64,000 bases of DNA, from the NCBI RefSeq assembly GCF_005869935.1, contig NZ_SZQF01000001.1, positions 434,001 to 498,000 on the forward strand, in the 5' to 3' direction. The translations under genes and the position numbers were made by a program. Numbering within the stretch: position 1 is the first letter of the stretch; every line of letters starts with the position of its first letter. This DNA is from Winogradskyella algicola. GTDB lineage: Bacteria; Bacteroidota; Bacteroidia; Flavobacteriales; Flavobacteriaceae. The notes below the pieces were generated by a model. That model ran no database searches. It was not told where the DNA came from and worked only from the letters and a program-made list of their open reading frames with translations. Below, in pieces: positions 8,873 through 18,205 of this stretch.

Positions 8873-8908
8873 AAAAGCCCTTCTGAAACAGAAGGGCTTT
8901 TTTATTTT
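8873..8908 (+). terminator. Rho-independent terminator after tRNA
   Basis: Stem AAGCCCTTCTG / CAGAAGGGCTT with an AAA loop followed by a T-run, starting 3 nt after the tRNA. Confidence 0.9.
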
Positions 8909-9081
8909 TATATAATATTTATTTCATTTAGGATTGTTTAGACCTTCTAAGAATAAGAATTAATATTATATTTGCGTTAAATGTTCGTGATTTTTGTGCG
9001 TATCTTCCCTAATTTTAGCACATTTTAAGTATTTCATCGACAATATTTGCCGTTTAAAGACGTTTTTTAATTGAATTTATT

Positions 9082-9110
9082 TTGTTAGATAGGTTTTTTT
9101 ATTACATTTA
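9082..9110 (+). promoter_or_regulatory. Promoter of the PID-CTERM-like gene
   Basis: TTG (9082-9084), 18-nt spacer, TACATTTA (9103-9110), a near match to TAnnTTTG. About 20 nt before the ATG at 9130. A second perfect box TATATTTG lies at 8967-8974. Confidence 0.45.
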
Positions 9111-9129
9111 CGCACCCTTAATTGATAAT

Positions 9130-9330
9130 ATGAATAATAGAAAGGTAGTTGTCCTAATTTTATTTTTATCCATGGGTTTCGCCTCTGTGGCACAAGGAGC
9201 TACACCTCCACCACCTATGCCTCCGCCTCCGCCAGGTCTTCCAATCGATGGTGGTGCTATTCTGTTATTTGCCTTAGCGTTAAGTTTCGGAATTTATAAA
9301 GCGTATAAAATTTCCAAGAAAACAGCTTAG
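9130..9330 (+). CDS. Small proline-rich exported protein with PID-CTERM-like C-terminal sorting signal
   Basis: 66 residues from the ATG at 9130. Three parts: a Sec signal peptide (MNNRKVVVLILFLSMGFASVAQG), a short proline-rich stretch (ATPPPPMPPPPPGL), then PIDGG followed by one hydrophobic helix and a basic tail (YKAYKISKKTA). The tripartite motif-helix-basic tail is the architecture of C-terminal protein-sorting tags, and PIDGG matches the family described in Bacteroidota as PID-CTERM. The mature protein would be little more than the tag itself. No sortase-like enzyme is nearby. Stop overlaps the convergent ribE stop by 4 nt. Confidence 0.75.
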   Translation: MNNRKVVVLILFLSMGFASVAQGATPPPPMPPPPPGLPIDGGAILLFALALSFGIYKAYKISKKTA

Positions 9331-9917
9331 TTTCTCAAGTCGTTGAGACGTTTTACGTATTTCCCTATAACATCAAATTCTAGATTTACTGTATCACCCA
9401 CTTTTAAGTTTTTGAACGTAGTGTGTTCATAGGTATAAGGAATTATTGCTACAGAAAATTCGTTTATTTTAGAATTTACAACTGTTAGACTCACACCATT
9501 TACAGTAATAGATCCTTTTTCTATGGTTATGTTGCTCAGAGACGTATCATACGTAAAGGTATAAATCCAACTTCCATCTTCTTCAATGACGGCAGTGCAC
9601 TCAGCAGTTTGGTCAACGTGACCTTGAACAATATGCCCATCTAAGCGATCACCAAGTTTCATAGCGCGCTCTATATTTACAAGATCACCTGTTATTAACT
9701 TTCCAAGATTAGTTTTGTCCAATGTCTCCTTAATTGCTGTAACAACGTAGTTATCATCATTAATAGAAACAACGGTTAAGCACACTCCGTTATGAGCCAC
9801 ACTCTGGTCTATTTTCAGTTCAGAAGTTATAGAGGTTTCTACCGTAATATGAAGATTTTCTCCCTCAGCAGTAAGATTTTTTATAGTTCCCAAATCTTCA
9901 ATTATACCTGTAAACAT
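9327..9917 (-). CDS. ribE: Riboflavin synthase, alpha subunit
   Basis: 196 residues. Dismutates two 6,7-dimethyl-8-ribityllumazine molecules to riboflavin plus the pyrimidinedione, the last step of riboflavin synthesis. The characteristic N-terminus MFTGIIEDLGTI and two tandem lumazine-binding repeats are present, each with the substrate-site motif: 'NGVCLTVV' near residue 45 and 'NGVSLTVV' near residue 140. 'GHIVQGHVD' marks the start of the second repeat. Length is normal. Monocistronic here. Confidence 0.96.
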   Translation of the reverse strand: MFTGIIEDLGTIKNLTAEGENLHITVETSITSELKIDQSVAHNGVCLTVVSINDDNYVVTAIKETLDKTNLGKLITGDLVNIERAMKLGDRLDGHIVQGHVDQTAECTAVIEEDGSWIYTFTYDTSLSNITIEKGSITVNGVSLTVVNSKINEFSVAIIPYTYEHTTFKNLKVGDTVNLEFDVIGKYVKRLNDLRN

Positions 9918-9950
9918 AGTATCCGCTTTATTTAGTTAAATTTGCATTTG

Positions 9951-9958
9951 CAAAGTTA
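9951..9958 (-). promoter_or_regulatory. -7 box (TAACTTTG) for ribE
   Basis: TAnnTTTG match on the minus strand 33 nt before the ribE ATG. No flavin riboswitch is visible in this short leader. Confidence 0.5.
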
Positions 9959-10014
9959 AGGACACAATTCAACACCTTTGCACCTTTTAATAAAAAAATA
10001 GGATAATTTGTAGT

Positions 10015-11055
10015 ATGAAGAAAGAAGAAAAAGTTGTTGTAGGTATTTCTGTAGGAGATCTTAATGGAATAGGCCCAGAAATTATTATAAAGGCTTATGA
10101 AGACAATAGGTCTTTAGAGTTAAGTACACCTGTAATATTTGCTTCCGGAAAGACAATGCAGTTTTTTAAGAATCATTTTAAAAGTAAGATAAATTTTTTC
10201 AACATTGACACACCAGAAAAAGTAGTTCATGGTAAGGTAAATGTCGTTAATGTTTGGAAAGAACCAGTAAAGGTAGAATTTGGGAAAGAAGACAAAAAGA
10301 TAGGCGAATATGCTATAAAGTCTCTAGAAGCAGCAACCAATGCTTTAAAAAAGGGCACAATAGATGTTTTAGTAACCGCACCAATTAATAAGCACAATAT
10401 ACAATCAGACAAGTTTAAGTTTCCAGGACACACTGATTATTTGGCAAAAGCTTTGGGTGGTAAAAGTTTAATGTTTATGGTTGCGGGAAATCTACGTGTA
10501 GGTTTACTTACTGACCATGTACCTCTTAAGGATGCCGCCAATCATATTACTGAAGATTTGATTAGAGAAAAAATAGCAACAGTAACAAAATCTCTTAAAC
10601 AAGATTTTGCCATTAATAAACCAAGAGTTGCTGTTTTAGCAATTAATCCTCATGCAGGTGATAATGGTGTTATTGGGAACGAAGACGATATTGTATTAAA
10701 ACCAACACTAGAAAAGATAAGAGAAGAAGGAAGTTTGGTCTATGGCCCATATTCAGCAGACAGCTTTTTTGGTTCTAATAATTATAAAAGTTTTGATGCC
10801 GTTATTGCTTCGTATCATGATCAAGGATTGATTCCGTTTAAAACAATAGCATTTGGAGGAGGTGTAAATTATACCGCAGGACTCAATAAAGTTAGGACTT
10901 CTCCAGACCATGGAACCGCATATGAAATCGCTGGAAAAGGAAAGGCGGACGAAAATTCGTTTGTGCAGGCTATTTATACAGCTATCAGAATTTTTAAAAA
11001 CAGAGAAGAGTTTAGTTATTATTCAAAAAACCCACTGAAAAAAGCCTCAAAATAG
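10015..11055 (+). CDS. pdxA: 4-hydroxythreonine-4-phosphate dehydrogenase
   Basis: 346 residues. NAD-dependent oxidation of 4-phosphohydroxy-L-threonine in the DXP-dependent pyridoxal phosphate pathway. Family motifs: GISVGDLNGIGPEII at the N-terminus, TAPINKHNI, PGHTDYLA (metal His), LLTDHVPL, AINPHAGDNG and the C-terminal SPDHGTAYEIAGKG. All metal-binding histidines expected for PdxA are present. It is followed by yceD-rpmF-fabH in the same direction; a TAnnTTTG box in the 67-nt gap suggests that yceD also has its own promoter. Confidence 0.96.
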   Translation: MKKEEKVVVGISVGDLNGIGPEIIIKAYEDNRSLELSTPVIFASGKTMQFFKNHFKSKINFFNIDTPEKVVHGKVNVVNVWKEPVKVEFGKEDKKIGEYAIKSLEAATNALKKGTIDVLVTAPINKHNIQSDKFKFPGHTDYLAKALGGKSLMFMVAGNLRVGLLTDHVPLKDAANHITEDLIREKIATVTKSLKQDFAINKPRVAVLAINPHAGDNGVIGNEDDIVLKPTLEKIREEGSLVYGPYSADSFFGSNNYKSFDAVIASYHDQGLIPFKTIAFGGGVNYTAGLNKVRTSPDHGTAYEIAGKGKADENSFVQAIYTAIRIFKNREEFSYYSKNPLKKASK

Positions 11056-11104
11056 ATATTAACAAAATTTGTTGACATCTGAGCTTTAAATAACTAAAAA
11101 TTTA

Positions 11105-11112
11105 TATATTTG
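11105..11112 (+). promoter_or_regulatory. -7 box (TATATTTG) for yceD-rpmF
   Basis: Perfect TAnnTTTG, 10 nt before the ATG at 11123, so the 5' leader would be only a few bases. Confidence 0.5.
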
Positions 11113-11122
11113 CAGGCTCAAA

Positions 11123-11674
11123 ATGAGTGTGGTAATGAAGGCATTAAAAGATTTTACAATTCAATTTGTTGGATTAAAAGAAGGAGAGCACAATTTTGAT
11201 TACACCATAAGTAATACGTTCTTTAAGAATTTTGAATACGAAGAGTTTAATGAAGTTGATGTAAAGATTGACTTAAAACTCATTAAAAAAACAACATTAT
11301 TAGAGTTGTATTTTGATGCATCTGGTTTTGTTAATGTTAATTGTGACCTAACAAACGAACCTTATAACCAAGACATTGAAGATGAATTTAAACTTGTTGT
11401 TAAGTTTGGCTCTGAGTACAACGATGATAATGAAGATATCTTAATTATACCTCATGGTGAATATGAGATTAACGTAGCTCAGTATATTTATGAGCTCATT
11501 GTTTTGGCAGTACCTGCTAAACGAGTACATCCAGGTATAGAAGATGGTACATTAAAATCTGAGATACTTTCAAAATTAGAAGAATTAAGCCCAAAAGAGG
11601 TAAAAGAAGATAGAACATCAGAGGAAATAGATCCTCGTTGGAATAATTTAAAAAAACTATTAACGGATAAATAA
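11123..11674 (+). CDS. yceD: YceD-like DUF177 protein (23S rRNA accumulation protein family)
   Basis: 183 residues (or 179 if the ATG at 11135, [11 protein letters not shown], is used). DUF177/YceD proteins are linked to 23S rRNA accumulation and are almost always encoded next to rpmF. Visible family features: beta-rich N-terminal half, '[22 protein letters not shown]' in the middle and a C-terminal acidic '[14 protein letters not shown]', the conserved DPRW motif immediately before rpmF. The usual cysteine pair is reduced to one Cys (VNVNCDLT). The stop is 8 nt before rpmF, so they are co-transcribed. Confidence 0.88.
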   Translation: MSVVMKALKDFTIQFVGLKEGEHNFDYTISNTFFKNFEYEEFNEVDVKIDLKLIKKTTLLELYFDASGFVNVNCDLTNEPYNQDIEDEFKLVVKFGSEYNDDNEDILIIPHGEYEINVAQYIYELIVLAVPAKRVHPGIEDGTLKSEILSKLEELSPKEVKEDRTSEEIDPRWNNLKKLLTDK

Positions 11675-11682
11675 CATTTAAA

Positions 11683-11886
11683 ATGGCACATCCAAAACGT
11701 AAAATATCTAGAACAAGAAGAGATAAAAGAAGAACACATTACAAAGCTTCTGTACCTCAAATAGCTACTTGCCCAACAACTGGTGAGCCACACTTATATC
11801 ACAGAGCACACTGGCATGAAGGAAAATTATACTACAGAGGACAAGTATTAATAGATAATTCTGCTGAAGAAGAAAACTTAGCATAA
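11683..11886 (+). CDS. rpmF: 50S ribosomal protein L32
   Basis: 67 residues, [20 protein letters not shown], matching bL32. Only one of the zinc-ribbon cysteines is visible ([17 protein letters not shown]), so this is the non-zinc (C-minus) form common in Bacteroidota. It lies directly downstream of yceD and is followed by a strong terminator. Confidence 0.97.
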   Translation: MAHPKRKISRTRRDKRRTHYKASVPQIATCPTTGEPHLYHRAHWHEGKLYYRGQVLIDNSAEEENLA

Positions 11887-11905
11887 GTATTATGCACGCA
11901 TATAA

Positions 11906-11936
11906 TAAAACGCTCACTTGTGGGCGTTTTTTTTAT
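11906..11936 (+). terminator. Terminator after rpmF
   Basis: Stem AAAACGCTCA / TGGGCGTTTT with a CTTG loop and a continuing T-run. Confidence 0.88.
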
Positions 11937-11950
11937 TTAAATTTTCTGAA

Positions 11951-12019
11951 TAAGTGAAAAACCACTTAATTTGCATAATTATTTGCCAAAAAATGCTAAA
12001 AACTGAATAAAAACAGTTT
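11951..12019. promoter_or_regulatory. Two inverted repeats in the fabH leader
   Basis: TAAGTG-N6-CACTTA at 11951-11968 and AAACTG-N8-CAGTTT at 12000-12019, both perfect, in the 178-nt gap between the rpmF terminator and fabH. They could be operators for the fatty-acid genes, but no regulator is identified and short palindromes arise by chance in AT-rich DNA. Confidence 0.3.
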
Positions 12020-12064
12020 GTTTTTGTCATTTTTCAATACTTTTAATTAATATAAAAGCTAATA

Positions 12065-13063
12065 ATGAGTAAAATCACAGCGGCAATAACAGCTGTAGGA
12101 GGTTATCTACCAGAATACGTGCTTTCTAACAAAATCTTAGAAACCATGGTAGATACCAACGACGAATGGATTACAACACGCACAGGTATTAAAGAGCGTA
12201 GAATCCTAAAAGAAGAAGGTAAAGGAACATCATTTTTAGCTATAAAAGCAGCTGAAGACTTAATCCAAAAAACAGGATTAGATCCAAAAGAGATTGATTT
12301 GGTTATTGTTTCTACAGCAACACCAGATATGAAAGCTGCATCAACCGCAGCTTATACAGCAACCCAAATAGGTGCTGTTAATGCATTTTCTTACGATTTA
12401 GAAGCTGCATGTTCGAGTTTTTTGTTCGGAATGTCAACAGCAGCCGCATATATTGAATCTGGGCGATACAAAAAAATACTTCTTATAGGAGCAGATAAAA
12501 ATTCATCATTTATAAATTATAAAGACAGAGCGACTTGCATCATTTTTGGTGATGGAGCAGGTGCTGTTTTGTTTGAGCCTAATGAAGAAGGATTGGGACT
12601 TCAAGATGAGTTACTGAGAAGTAATGGTGAAGGGCGTGAGTTTTTACAAGCTACCTACGGCGGCTCATCATATCCTATTACACAAGAAGCTTTTGATGAG
12701 GGCAAACACTACGTTTTTCAAGACGGAAGAACTGTGTTTAAAAACGCCGTATTTAATATGGCAGATGTAGCAGAGCGCATCTTAGAAAGAAACAACTTAA
12801 CAAATAATGATATTTCTTGGTTAGTTGCACATCAGGCAAACAAAAGAATTATTGATGCCACAGCACAGCGGATTAACTTAGAAGACAAAAAAGTAATGAT
12901 GAATATAGAGAAGTACGGAAACACGACTTCTGCAACATTACCATTATTACTTAATGATTATGAGTCCCAACTCAAAAAAGGCGATAATTTAATATTTGCA
13001 GCCTTTGGAGGAGGATTTACTTGGGGTTCAATTTATTTTAAATGGGCATACGACCCAAAATAG
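12065..13063 (+). CDS. fabH: Beta-ketoacyl-ACP synthase III
   Basis: 332 residues. Condenses acetyl- or branched acyl-CoA with malonyl-ACP to start type II fatty acid synthesis. The thiolase-fold triad is intact: C116 (LEAACSSFLFG), H256 (VAHQANKRI) and N286 (YGNTTSA). The active-site entrance motif NDEWITTRTGIKERR is present. It heads a fabH-accB-accC group (30 nt and 83 nt gaps), so priming and malonyl-CoA supply are made together. This is the housekeeping enzyme, distinct from the KAS-II-like ketosynthase of the polyketide cluster at 24.8 kb. Confidence 0.96.
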   Translation: MSKITAAITAVGGYLPEYVLSNKILETMVDTNDEWITTRTGIKERRILKEEGKGTSFLAIKAAEDLIQKTGLDPKEIDLVIVSTATPDMKAASTAAYTATQIGAVNAFSYDLEAACSSFLFGMSTAAAYIESGRYKKILLIGADKNSSFINYKDRATCIIFGDGAGAVLFEPNEEGLGLQDELLRSNGEGREFLQATYGGSSYPITQEAFDEGKHYVFQDGRTVFKNAVFNMADVAERILERNNLTNNDISWLVAHQANKRIIDATAQRINLEDKKVMMNIEKYGNTTSATLPLLLNDYESQLKKGDNLIFAAFGGGFTWGSIYFKWAYDPK

Positions 13064-13093
13064 AAACTAACTAACAAAAACTATTTAAATATT

Positions 13094-13576
13094 ATGGATT
13101 TAAAAGAAATTCAGAACTTAATCAAATTTGTAGCTAAGTCAGGTGCAAGTGAAGTTAAGTTAGAAATGGATGATGTTAAAATAACAATCAGAACAGGATC
13201 AGACAATGAAACAACAATTGTACAGCAGGTACCTGTCCCTGCAGCAGCACCAGTTGTCCAACAACAAGCTCCGGCTCCCGTAGCAGCAGCGCCAGAAACA
13301 CCTGCTGCAACTGCTCCCGCAACTGACGATTCTAAATATATTACTGTTAAATCTCCAATCATAGGAACATTCTATCGTAAACCATCTCCGGACAAGCCTG
13401 TTTTTGTTGAGGTTGGTACCGAGATTAAAGAAGGTGACGTTCTTTGTGTTATTGAAGCTATGAAGTTATTTAACGAGATAGAATCTGAAATATCTGGTAA
13501 GATTGTCAAAGTTTTAGTAGATGATTCTTCACCGGTAGAGTTTGATCAACCGTTATTTTTGGTTGATCCATCATAA
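13094..13576 (+). CDS. accB: Acetyl-CoA carboxylase biotin carboxyl carrier protein
   Basis: 160 residues. N-terminal helical segment (MDLKEIQNLIKFVAKSGASE), a proline/alanine-rich flexible linker at about 45-80, and a C-terminal biotinyl domain with biotin-accepting K124 in EAMKLFNEIE. The 'thumb' region (SPIIGTFYRKPSPD) typical of AccB is present. Carries carboxybiotin from AccC to the carboxyltransferase; accA and accD are not in this window. Confidence 0.97.
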   Translation: MDLKEIQNLIKFVAKSGASEVKLEMDDVKITIRTGSDNETTIVQQVPVPAAAPVVQQQAPAPVAAAPETPAATAPATDDSKYITVKSPIIGTFYRKPSPDKPVFVEVGTEIKEGDVLCVIEAMKLFNEIESEISGKIVKVLVDDSSPVEFDQPLFLVDPS

Positions 13577-13577
13577 C

Positions 13578-13647
13578 AATTGAAAATTCCAATTCACTAA
13601 ACCCAAATCCAATTATTTGGTTTTTGGTGCTTGGAAGTTGAATTTTT
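13578..13647. repeat. Imperfect palindromic repeat in the accB-accC gap
   Basis: Outer arms AATTGAAAATTCCAA (13578-13592) and TTGGAAGTTGAATTTTT (13631-13647) are near-complementary, enclosing a second dyad (CCAAAT ... ATTTGG). It almost fills the 83-nt gap. It resembles the AAATTCCAA-type dispersed palindromes common between flavobacterial genes. It may fold in the mRNA but has no T-tail, so it is unlikely to terminate. Confidence 0.6.
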
Positions 13648-13659
13648 AAACTAAAAGTT

Positions 13660-15009
13660 ATGTTCAAAAAGATACTTATTGCAAATAGAGGTGAGATAGC
13701 ACTTCGTGTTATTAGAACCTGCAAGGAAATGGGTGTTAAAACCGTGGCAGTTTACTCTACCGCAGATGCAGACAGTCTTCATGTTAAATTTGCAGATGAA
13801 GCTGTGTGCATTGGCCCAGCACCTAGTAGCGAATCTTATTTAAAAATTTCAAATATAATAGCAGCTGCAGAGATAACCAATGCAGATGCCATTCACCCAG
13901 GGTACGGTTTCTTGTCCGAAAACGCCAAGTTTTCAAAGATATGTGAAGAACACGGTATAAAGTTTATTGGGGCATCTGAAGAAATGATTGCTAAAATGGG
14001 CGATAAGGCCACAGCCAAGGCAACAATGAAAGCAGCTGGTGTACCATGTGTTCCAGGTAGTGAAGGTATTATAGCAGACTACAAAGAGTGCGAGAAATTA
14101 GCCGAAGAAGTAGGTTATCCTGTAATGCTAAAAGCCACAGCAGGTGGTGGCGGTAAAGGTATGCGCGCTGTTTGGAAAAAAGAGGATCTTAAAGCCGCTT
14201 GGGATTCTGCGAGACAAGAATCCAAAGCAGCGTTTGGAAATGATGATATGTATATGGAAAAACTTATTGAAGAGCCAAGACATATCGAAATTCAGATTGT
14301 AGGTGATTCTAGGGGTAAAGCATGTCATTTGTCAGAAAGAGATTGCTCAGTTCAAAGAAGACACCAAAAACTAACGGAAGAAGTGCCTTCACCGTTTATG
14401 ACAGACGAGCTTAGAGATAAAATGGGTAAAGCTGCAGTAAAAGCTGCCGAGTTTATTAATTATGAAGGTGCAGGTACTGTAGAGTTTCTGGTAGATAAGC
14501 ACAGGAATTTCTACTTTATGGAAATGAATACTCGTATTCAAGTAGAGCACCCAATTACTGAGCAAGTTATTGACTTTGACTTAATCAGAGAGCAAATTTT
14601 AGTGGCTGCTGGCGTTCCAATTTCAGGAAAGAATTATACACCAAACCTACATTCTATTGAGTGTAGAATCAATGCTGAAGATCCATTTAACGATTTTAGA
14701 CCATCACCAGGTAAAATAACAACTTTACATGCGCCTGGAGGTCACGGTGTACGACTAGATACACACGTTTATGCTGGTTATAGCATTCCGCCAAATTACG
14801 ACTCTATGATAGCAAAGTTGATTACTACTGCGCAAACAAGAGAGGAAGCAATTAACAAAATGAAGCGTGCTCTAGACGAGTTTGTTATAGAAGGTATAAA
14901 AACCACAATACCATTCCACAGACAACTTATGGAACATCCTGATTATTTAGCTGGTAATTATACCACTAAATTTATGGAAGACTTTAAAATCAAGCCTGAA
15001 GAAGAATAA
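13660..15009 (+). CDS. accC: Acetyl-CoA carboxylase, biotin carboxylase subunit
   Basis: 449 residues, ATP-grasp enzyme that carboxylates biotin on AccB. Start [33 protein letters not shown]; glycine-rich ATP loop '[12 protein letters not shown]'; '[13 protein letters not shown]'; '[16 protein letters not shown]' with catalytic Glu/Asn/Arg residues; C-terminal '[10 protein letters not shown]'. Length is exactly that of the stand-alone bacterial AccC. Last gene before a terminator. Confidence 0.97.
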   Translation: MFKKILIANRGEIALRVIRTCKEMGVKTVAVYSTADADSLHVKFADEAVCIGPAPSSESYLKISNIIAAAEITNADAIHPGYGFLSENAKFSKICEEHGIKFIGASEEMIAKMGDKATAKATMKAAGVPCVPGSEGIIADYKECEKLAEEVGYPVMLKATAGGGGKGMRAVWKKEDLKAAWDSARQESKAAFGNDDMYMEKLIEEPRHIEIQIVGDSRGKACHLSERDCSVQRRHQKLTEEVPSPFMTDELRDKMGKAAVKAAEFINYEGAGTVEFLVDKHRNFYFMEMNTRIQVEHPITEQVIDFDLIREQILVAAGVPISGKNYTPNLHSIECRINAEDPFNDFRPSPGKITTLHAPGGHGVRLDTHVYAGYSIPPNYDSMIAKLITTAQTREEAINKMKRALDEFVIEGIKTTIPFHRQLMEHPDYLAGNYTTKFMEDFKIKPEEE

Positions 15010-15010
15010 A

Positions 15011-15040
15011 AAAAGCGACCCAATGGTCGCTTTTTTGTTT
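15011..15040 (+). terminator. Terminator after accC
   Basis: GCGACC-CAAT-GGTCGC hairpin followed by six T's. Confidence 0.88.
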
Positions 15041-15174
15041 TCAATCTTTAGCAGTAGATCGATAATATTTTAAAATTATCCACTTCGGTTGTAAATATCT
15101 TAAAGAATTATGGTTTTTTTTGTAAAGTCTTAATAGAACCAATACCTTTGTTACCACAATTAAAATATTCAATA

Positions 15175-18153
15175 ATGAAAAATAATTACCCAAAGTTCTT
15201 TTTAAGCTTTTTGGCGACCTTATTCTTTATGTCGTTAACTAATGCGCAAAAAACAGAGCTCACCTGGTCTATAAATAAAGACCAAATTAATAAAGAGGAT
15301 GTAAATTTTTATAAGTCGAAACCAAAGCATTCAACGTTAATAAACATTGATATTGACGAATTGAAACAACAATTGACTAATGTTCCTAAGCGTCAATATT
15401 CAAATAAAAACGAAGGTATTGTTCTTCAATTTCCAAACCAAGACGGGAAGCCACAATCTTATTTGGTACAAGAGGCTTCGGTAATGGAATATGAATTACA
15501 AATGCAATTTCCGGAAATAAGATCTTTTGTTGGGAAGGGTATTGATAATCCTGCTGCTATAATGAGATTTAGCATATCACCTCAAAAGGGTTTTAGTGGT
15601 ATGGTATTGTCTGATGGAAAAACAGTTTTTATAGAGCCTTACACATCAGATTTAAGAACTTATATTTCTTTCATTAATTCTAATGAAGATGGCCCAAGAG
15701 AAAGTTTCATTTGTGATACAGAATATGACCCAGCAGATCTTAAAATCTCTCAAGATGATATTTCTGCTTTAAGAAATGCTAATGATAGTACATTAAGAAC
15801 ATATCGTTTAGCTTTAGCTTGTACGGGTGAGTATGCTCAATTTCATGGCGGAACAGTAGCTGGAGCCTTGGCAGCTATGAATGTAACAATGAACAGGGTA
15901 AATGGTGTTTTTGAGAGAGATTTAGGTGTAACTATGGTTTTAGTCTCTAACAATGCTAGTGTCATTTTTTTGAATGCGGTAACTGATCCTTACACAAATA
16001 ATAACGGAGGTATAATGTTAGGGCAAAATCAAACTACATGTGATGCAAATATAGGTTTTGCAAATTATGATATTGGACATGTATTTAGCACAGGCGGTGG
16101 CGGGATAGCAACATTACGTTCACCTTGTACCATCAATAAAGCAAGAGGTGTAACTGGATCTCCTGTGCCACAGGGTGACGCTTTTGATATAGACTTTGTT
16201 GCTCATGAGATGGGTCATCAGTACGGAGGGAATCATACACAAAATAACAATTGTCAAAGGTCTCCAAACACATCTGTAGAGCCAGGTAGTGCCTCTACAA
16301 TTATGGGTTACGCAGGTATTTGTGCCCCTAATATCCAAAATAATAGCGATGATTATTTTCACAATGTAAATATTATAGAAATGTGGGCTAATGTTTCTAC
16401 AGGAAATAGTAGCTCGTGTTTCGCCGGAAGCGCTACAAACAATGTAGCTCCTGTAGCTAACGCAGGTGCAAATTATAGTATTCCTAGATCTACAGCTTTT
16501 GTATTAAGAGGTACAGCAACAGATGCTGATACTGCTTCAGGACTAACGTATTGTTGGGAACAAATAGATACAGCACCAGCAACCATGCCACCAGTATCTA
16601 CAAACAATGCAGGCCCAATGTTTAGATCTTTAGATCCTTCGACGTCTCCAGATAGATATATGCCGCCATTGAGTACGGTTTTGTCTGGTTCTTTATCTTC
16701 GACATGGGAAGTTGTACCTTCAGTTGCAAGAACAATGAATTTTTCTTTAATAGTTAGAGATAATGAAGCTGGTGGTGCAGCTACAGACTCTGATAATATG
16801 GTTGTTGATGTACAAGGCGGCACACCATTTACAGTAAATACTCCACCAACTTGGGGTGCAAACTCTAGTCAACAAGTAACTTGGGTTGTTGGTCAGACAA
16901 ATTCAGCACCAATTAACTGCCAGACAGTAAATATTTTGTTTACTACTAATGGCGGGTTTTCATTCACAACTCTTGCTTCAGGTGTTCCAAATACAGGAAG
17001 TGCTACAATCACAGTTCCAGGTGTTGGTAACACAAATAATGCAAGGATTTTAGTAGAAGCAGCAGATAATATTTTCTATGCTGTGTCAAATACTTTTTCA
17101 ATCTCAAGCGCTCAAGATTTTAGTATTAATGCTACAAATGGTGATATAACCGTCTGTAACCAAGACACAGCCTCAATAGATTTTAGTTACGTGACCTCTA
17201 ACGGTTTTTCTGAAACAACATCATTTAGTGTTTCTGGTGTACCAGGTGGTGCAGGCTCAAACTTAAGCCCTATGTCATTAAATTCTGATGGCACAGTAAC
17301 CTTAAATCTAACAGGGTTAAATGCTCTCCCAAGCAATACTTATACGATTACACTTACTGCTAGTTCGCCTTCAATAACAAAGCAAGCTACAGTAGATATA
17401 ACAATCACTGATGGTGTTTGTCCTTCTGAAGGTGATTTGAGTTTTCAAACAAGAACTACTGGTGTTATATTTAATACGATTAACAATCTAGATGCAGGTT
17501 CAAAGACTTCACCATATTCAGACTTTACAAATATTTCAACAGATGTTGAAGCGGGTATGGATTACGATTTATCGGTTAGAGCCAACTCAGATGGCAATTA
17601 TCAGATAATAACTAGAGTTTGGGTAGATTGGAATCAAAACTGCTCATTTGATGACCCAGGAGAAGAATACGATTTAGATTTAGGTACCACAGCTAATATT
17701 GCAGATCAATTGACAGATGGATCTCCGTTAACAATTACTGTACCAATTGACGCAGCAGATGGAACAACTACAATGAGAGTAAGTACAAAGTATACTCCAC
17801 CAGGTGCTAATGATTTCCCTACATCATGTGAGACAGGTTTTGATGGTGAGGTGGAAGATTACTCACTAAATGTAATTAATAATCTTAGTGTAGATGATAA
17901 TGAGTTAGATAATTTGAGTATTTATCCAAACCCAAATAATGGAACTTTTACCGTTGGTTTCAACCCGAAATCTGGTGACGACATTAATATCGAAGTACAT
18001 GATATTAGAGGAAGAGCAATATTTACAAAAATATTCAATGGTACGAATAGGTTTGATGAAGTTATTCAGTTAAATAACACTCAATCTGGTGTTTATTTAT
18101 TGAGTATTTCAGATGGTCCACAAAAAGTAACAAAGAAAATTGTTATTGAATAA
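15175..18153 (+). CDS. Secreted reprolysin-like (M12B-type) zinc metalloprotease with GEVED domain and type IX sorting domain
   Basis: 992 residues from the ATG at 15175, which starts a clear signal peptide (MKNNYPKFFLSFLATLFFMSLTNAQ). A propeptide-like region precedes a metzincin catalytic domain with zinc motif HEMGHQYGGNH (H344, E345, H348, H354) and the Met-turn 'STIMGYAGIC'. Ig/cadherin-like beta domains follow at about 430-760, then a GEVED domain ('VWVDWNQNCSFDDPGEEYD' ... 'GEVEDYSL'). The C-terminal ~75 residues are a type A T9SS tag (LSIYPNPNNGTF ... SGVYLLSISDG ... KKIVIE). Exported by T9SS and either released or fixed to the surface. Monocistronic between two terminators. Confidence 0.93.
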   Translation: MKNNYPKFFLSFLATLFFMSLTNAQKTELTWSINKDQINKEDVNFYKSKPKHSTLINIDIDELKQQLTNVPKRQYSNKNEGIVLQFPNQDGKPQSYLVQEASVMEYELQMQFPEIRSFVGKGIDNPAAIMRFSISPQKGFSGMVLSDGKTVFIEPYTSDLRTYISFINSNEDGPRESFICDTEYDPADLKISQDDISALRNANDSTLRTYRLALACTGEYAQFHGGTVAGALAAMNVTMNRVNGVFERDLGVTMVLVSNNASVIFLNAVTDPYTNNNGGIMLGQNQTTCDANIGFANYDIGHVFSTGGGGIATLRSPCTINKARGVTGSPVPQGDAFDIDFVAHEMGHQYGGNHTQNNNCQRSPNTSVEPGSASTIMGYAGICAPNIQNNSDDYFHNVNIIEMWANVSTGNSSSCFAGSATNNVAPVANAGANYSIPRSTAFVLRGTATDADTASGLTYCWEQIDTAPATMPPVSTNNAGPMFRSLDPSTSPDRYMPPLSTVLSGSLSSTWEVVPSVARTMNFSLIVRDNEAGGAATDSDNMVVDVQGGTPFTVNTPPTWGANSSQQVTWVVGQTNSAPINCQTVNILFTTNGGFSFTTLASGVPNTGSATITVPGVGNTNNARILVEAADNIFYAVSNTFSISSAQDFSINATNGDITVCNQDTASIDFSYVTSNGFSETTSFSVSGVPGGAGSNLSPMSLNSDGTVTLNLTGLNALPSNTYTITLTASSPSITKQATVDITITDGVCPSEGDLSFQTRTTGVIFNTINNLDAGSKTSPYSDFTNISTDVEAGMDYDLSVRANSDGNYQIITRVWVDWNQNCSFDDPGEEYDLDLGTTANIADQLTDGSPLTITVPIDAADGTTTMRVSTKYTPPGANDFPTSCETGFDGEVEDYSLNVINNLSVDDNELDNLSIYPNPNNGTFTVGFNPKSGDDINIEVHDIRGRAIFTKIFNGTNRFDEVIQLNNTQSGVYLLSISDGPQKVTKKIVIE

Positions 18154-18171
18154 TTAACTACTATAATATTT

Positions 18172-18200
18172 AAAAAGCTCCTAAATTTAGGAGCTTTTTT
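18172..18200 (+). terminator. Terminator after metalloprotease gene
   Basis: AAAAAGCTCCTAAA / TTTAGGAGCTTTTTT, a perfect dyad ending in T's. Confidence 0.9.
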
Positions 18201-18205
18201 ATGCT

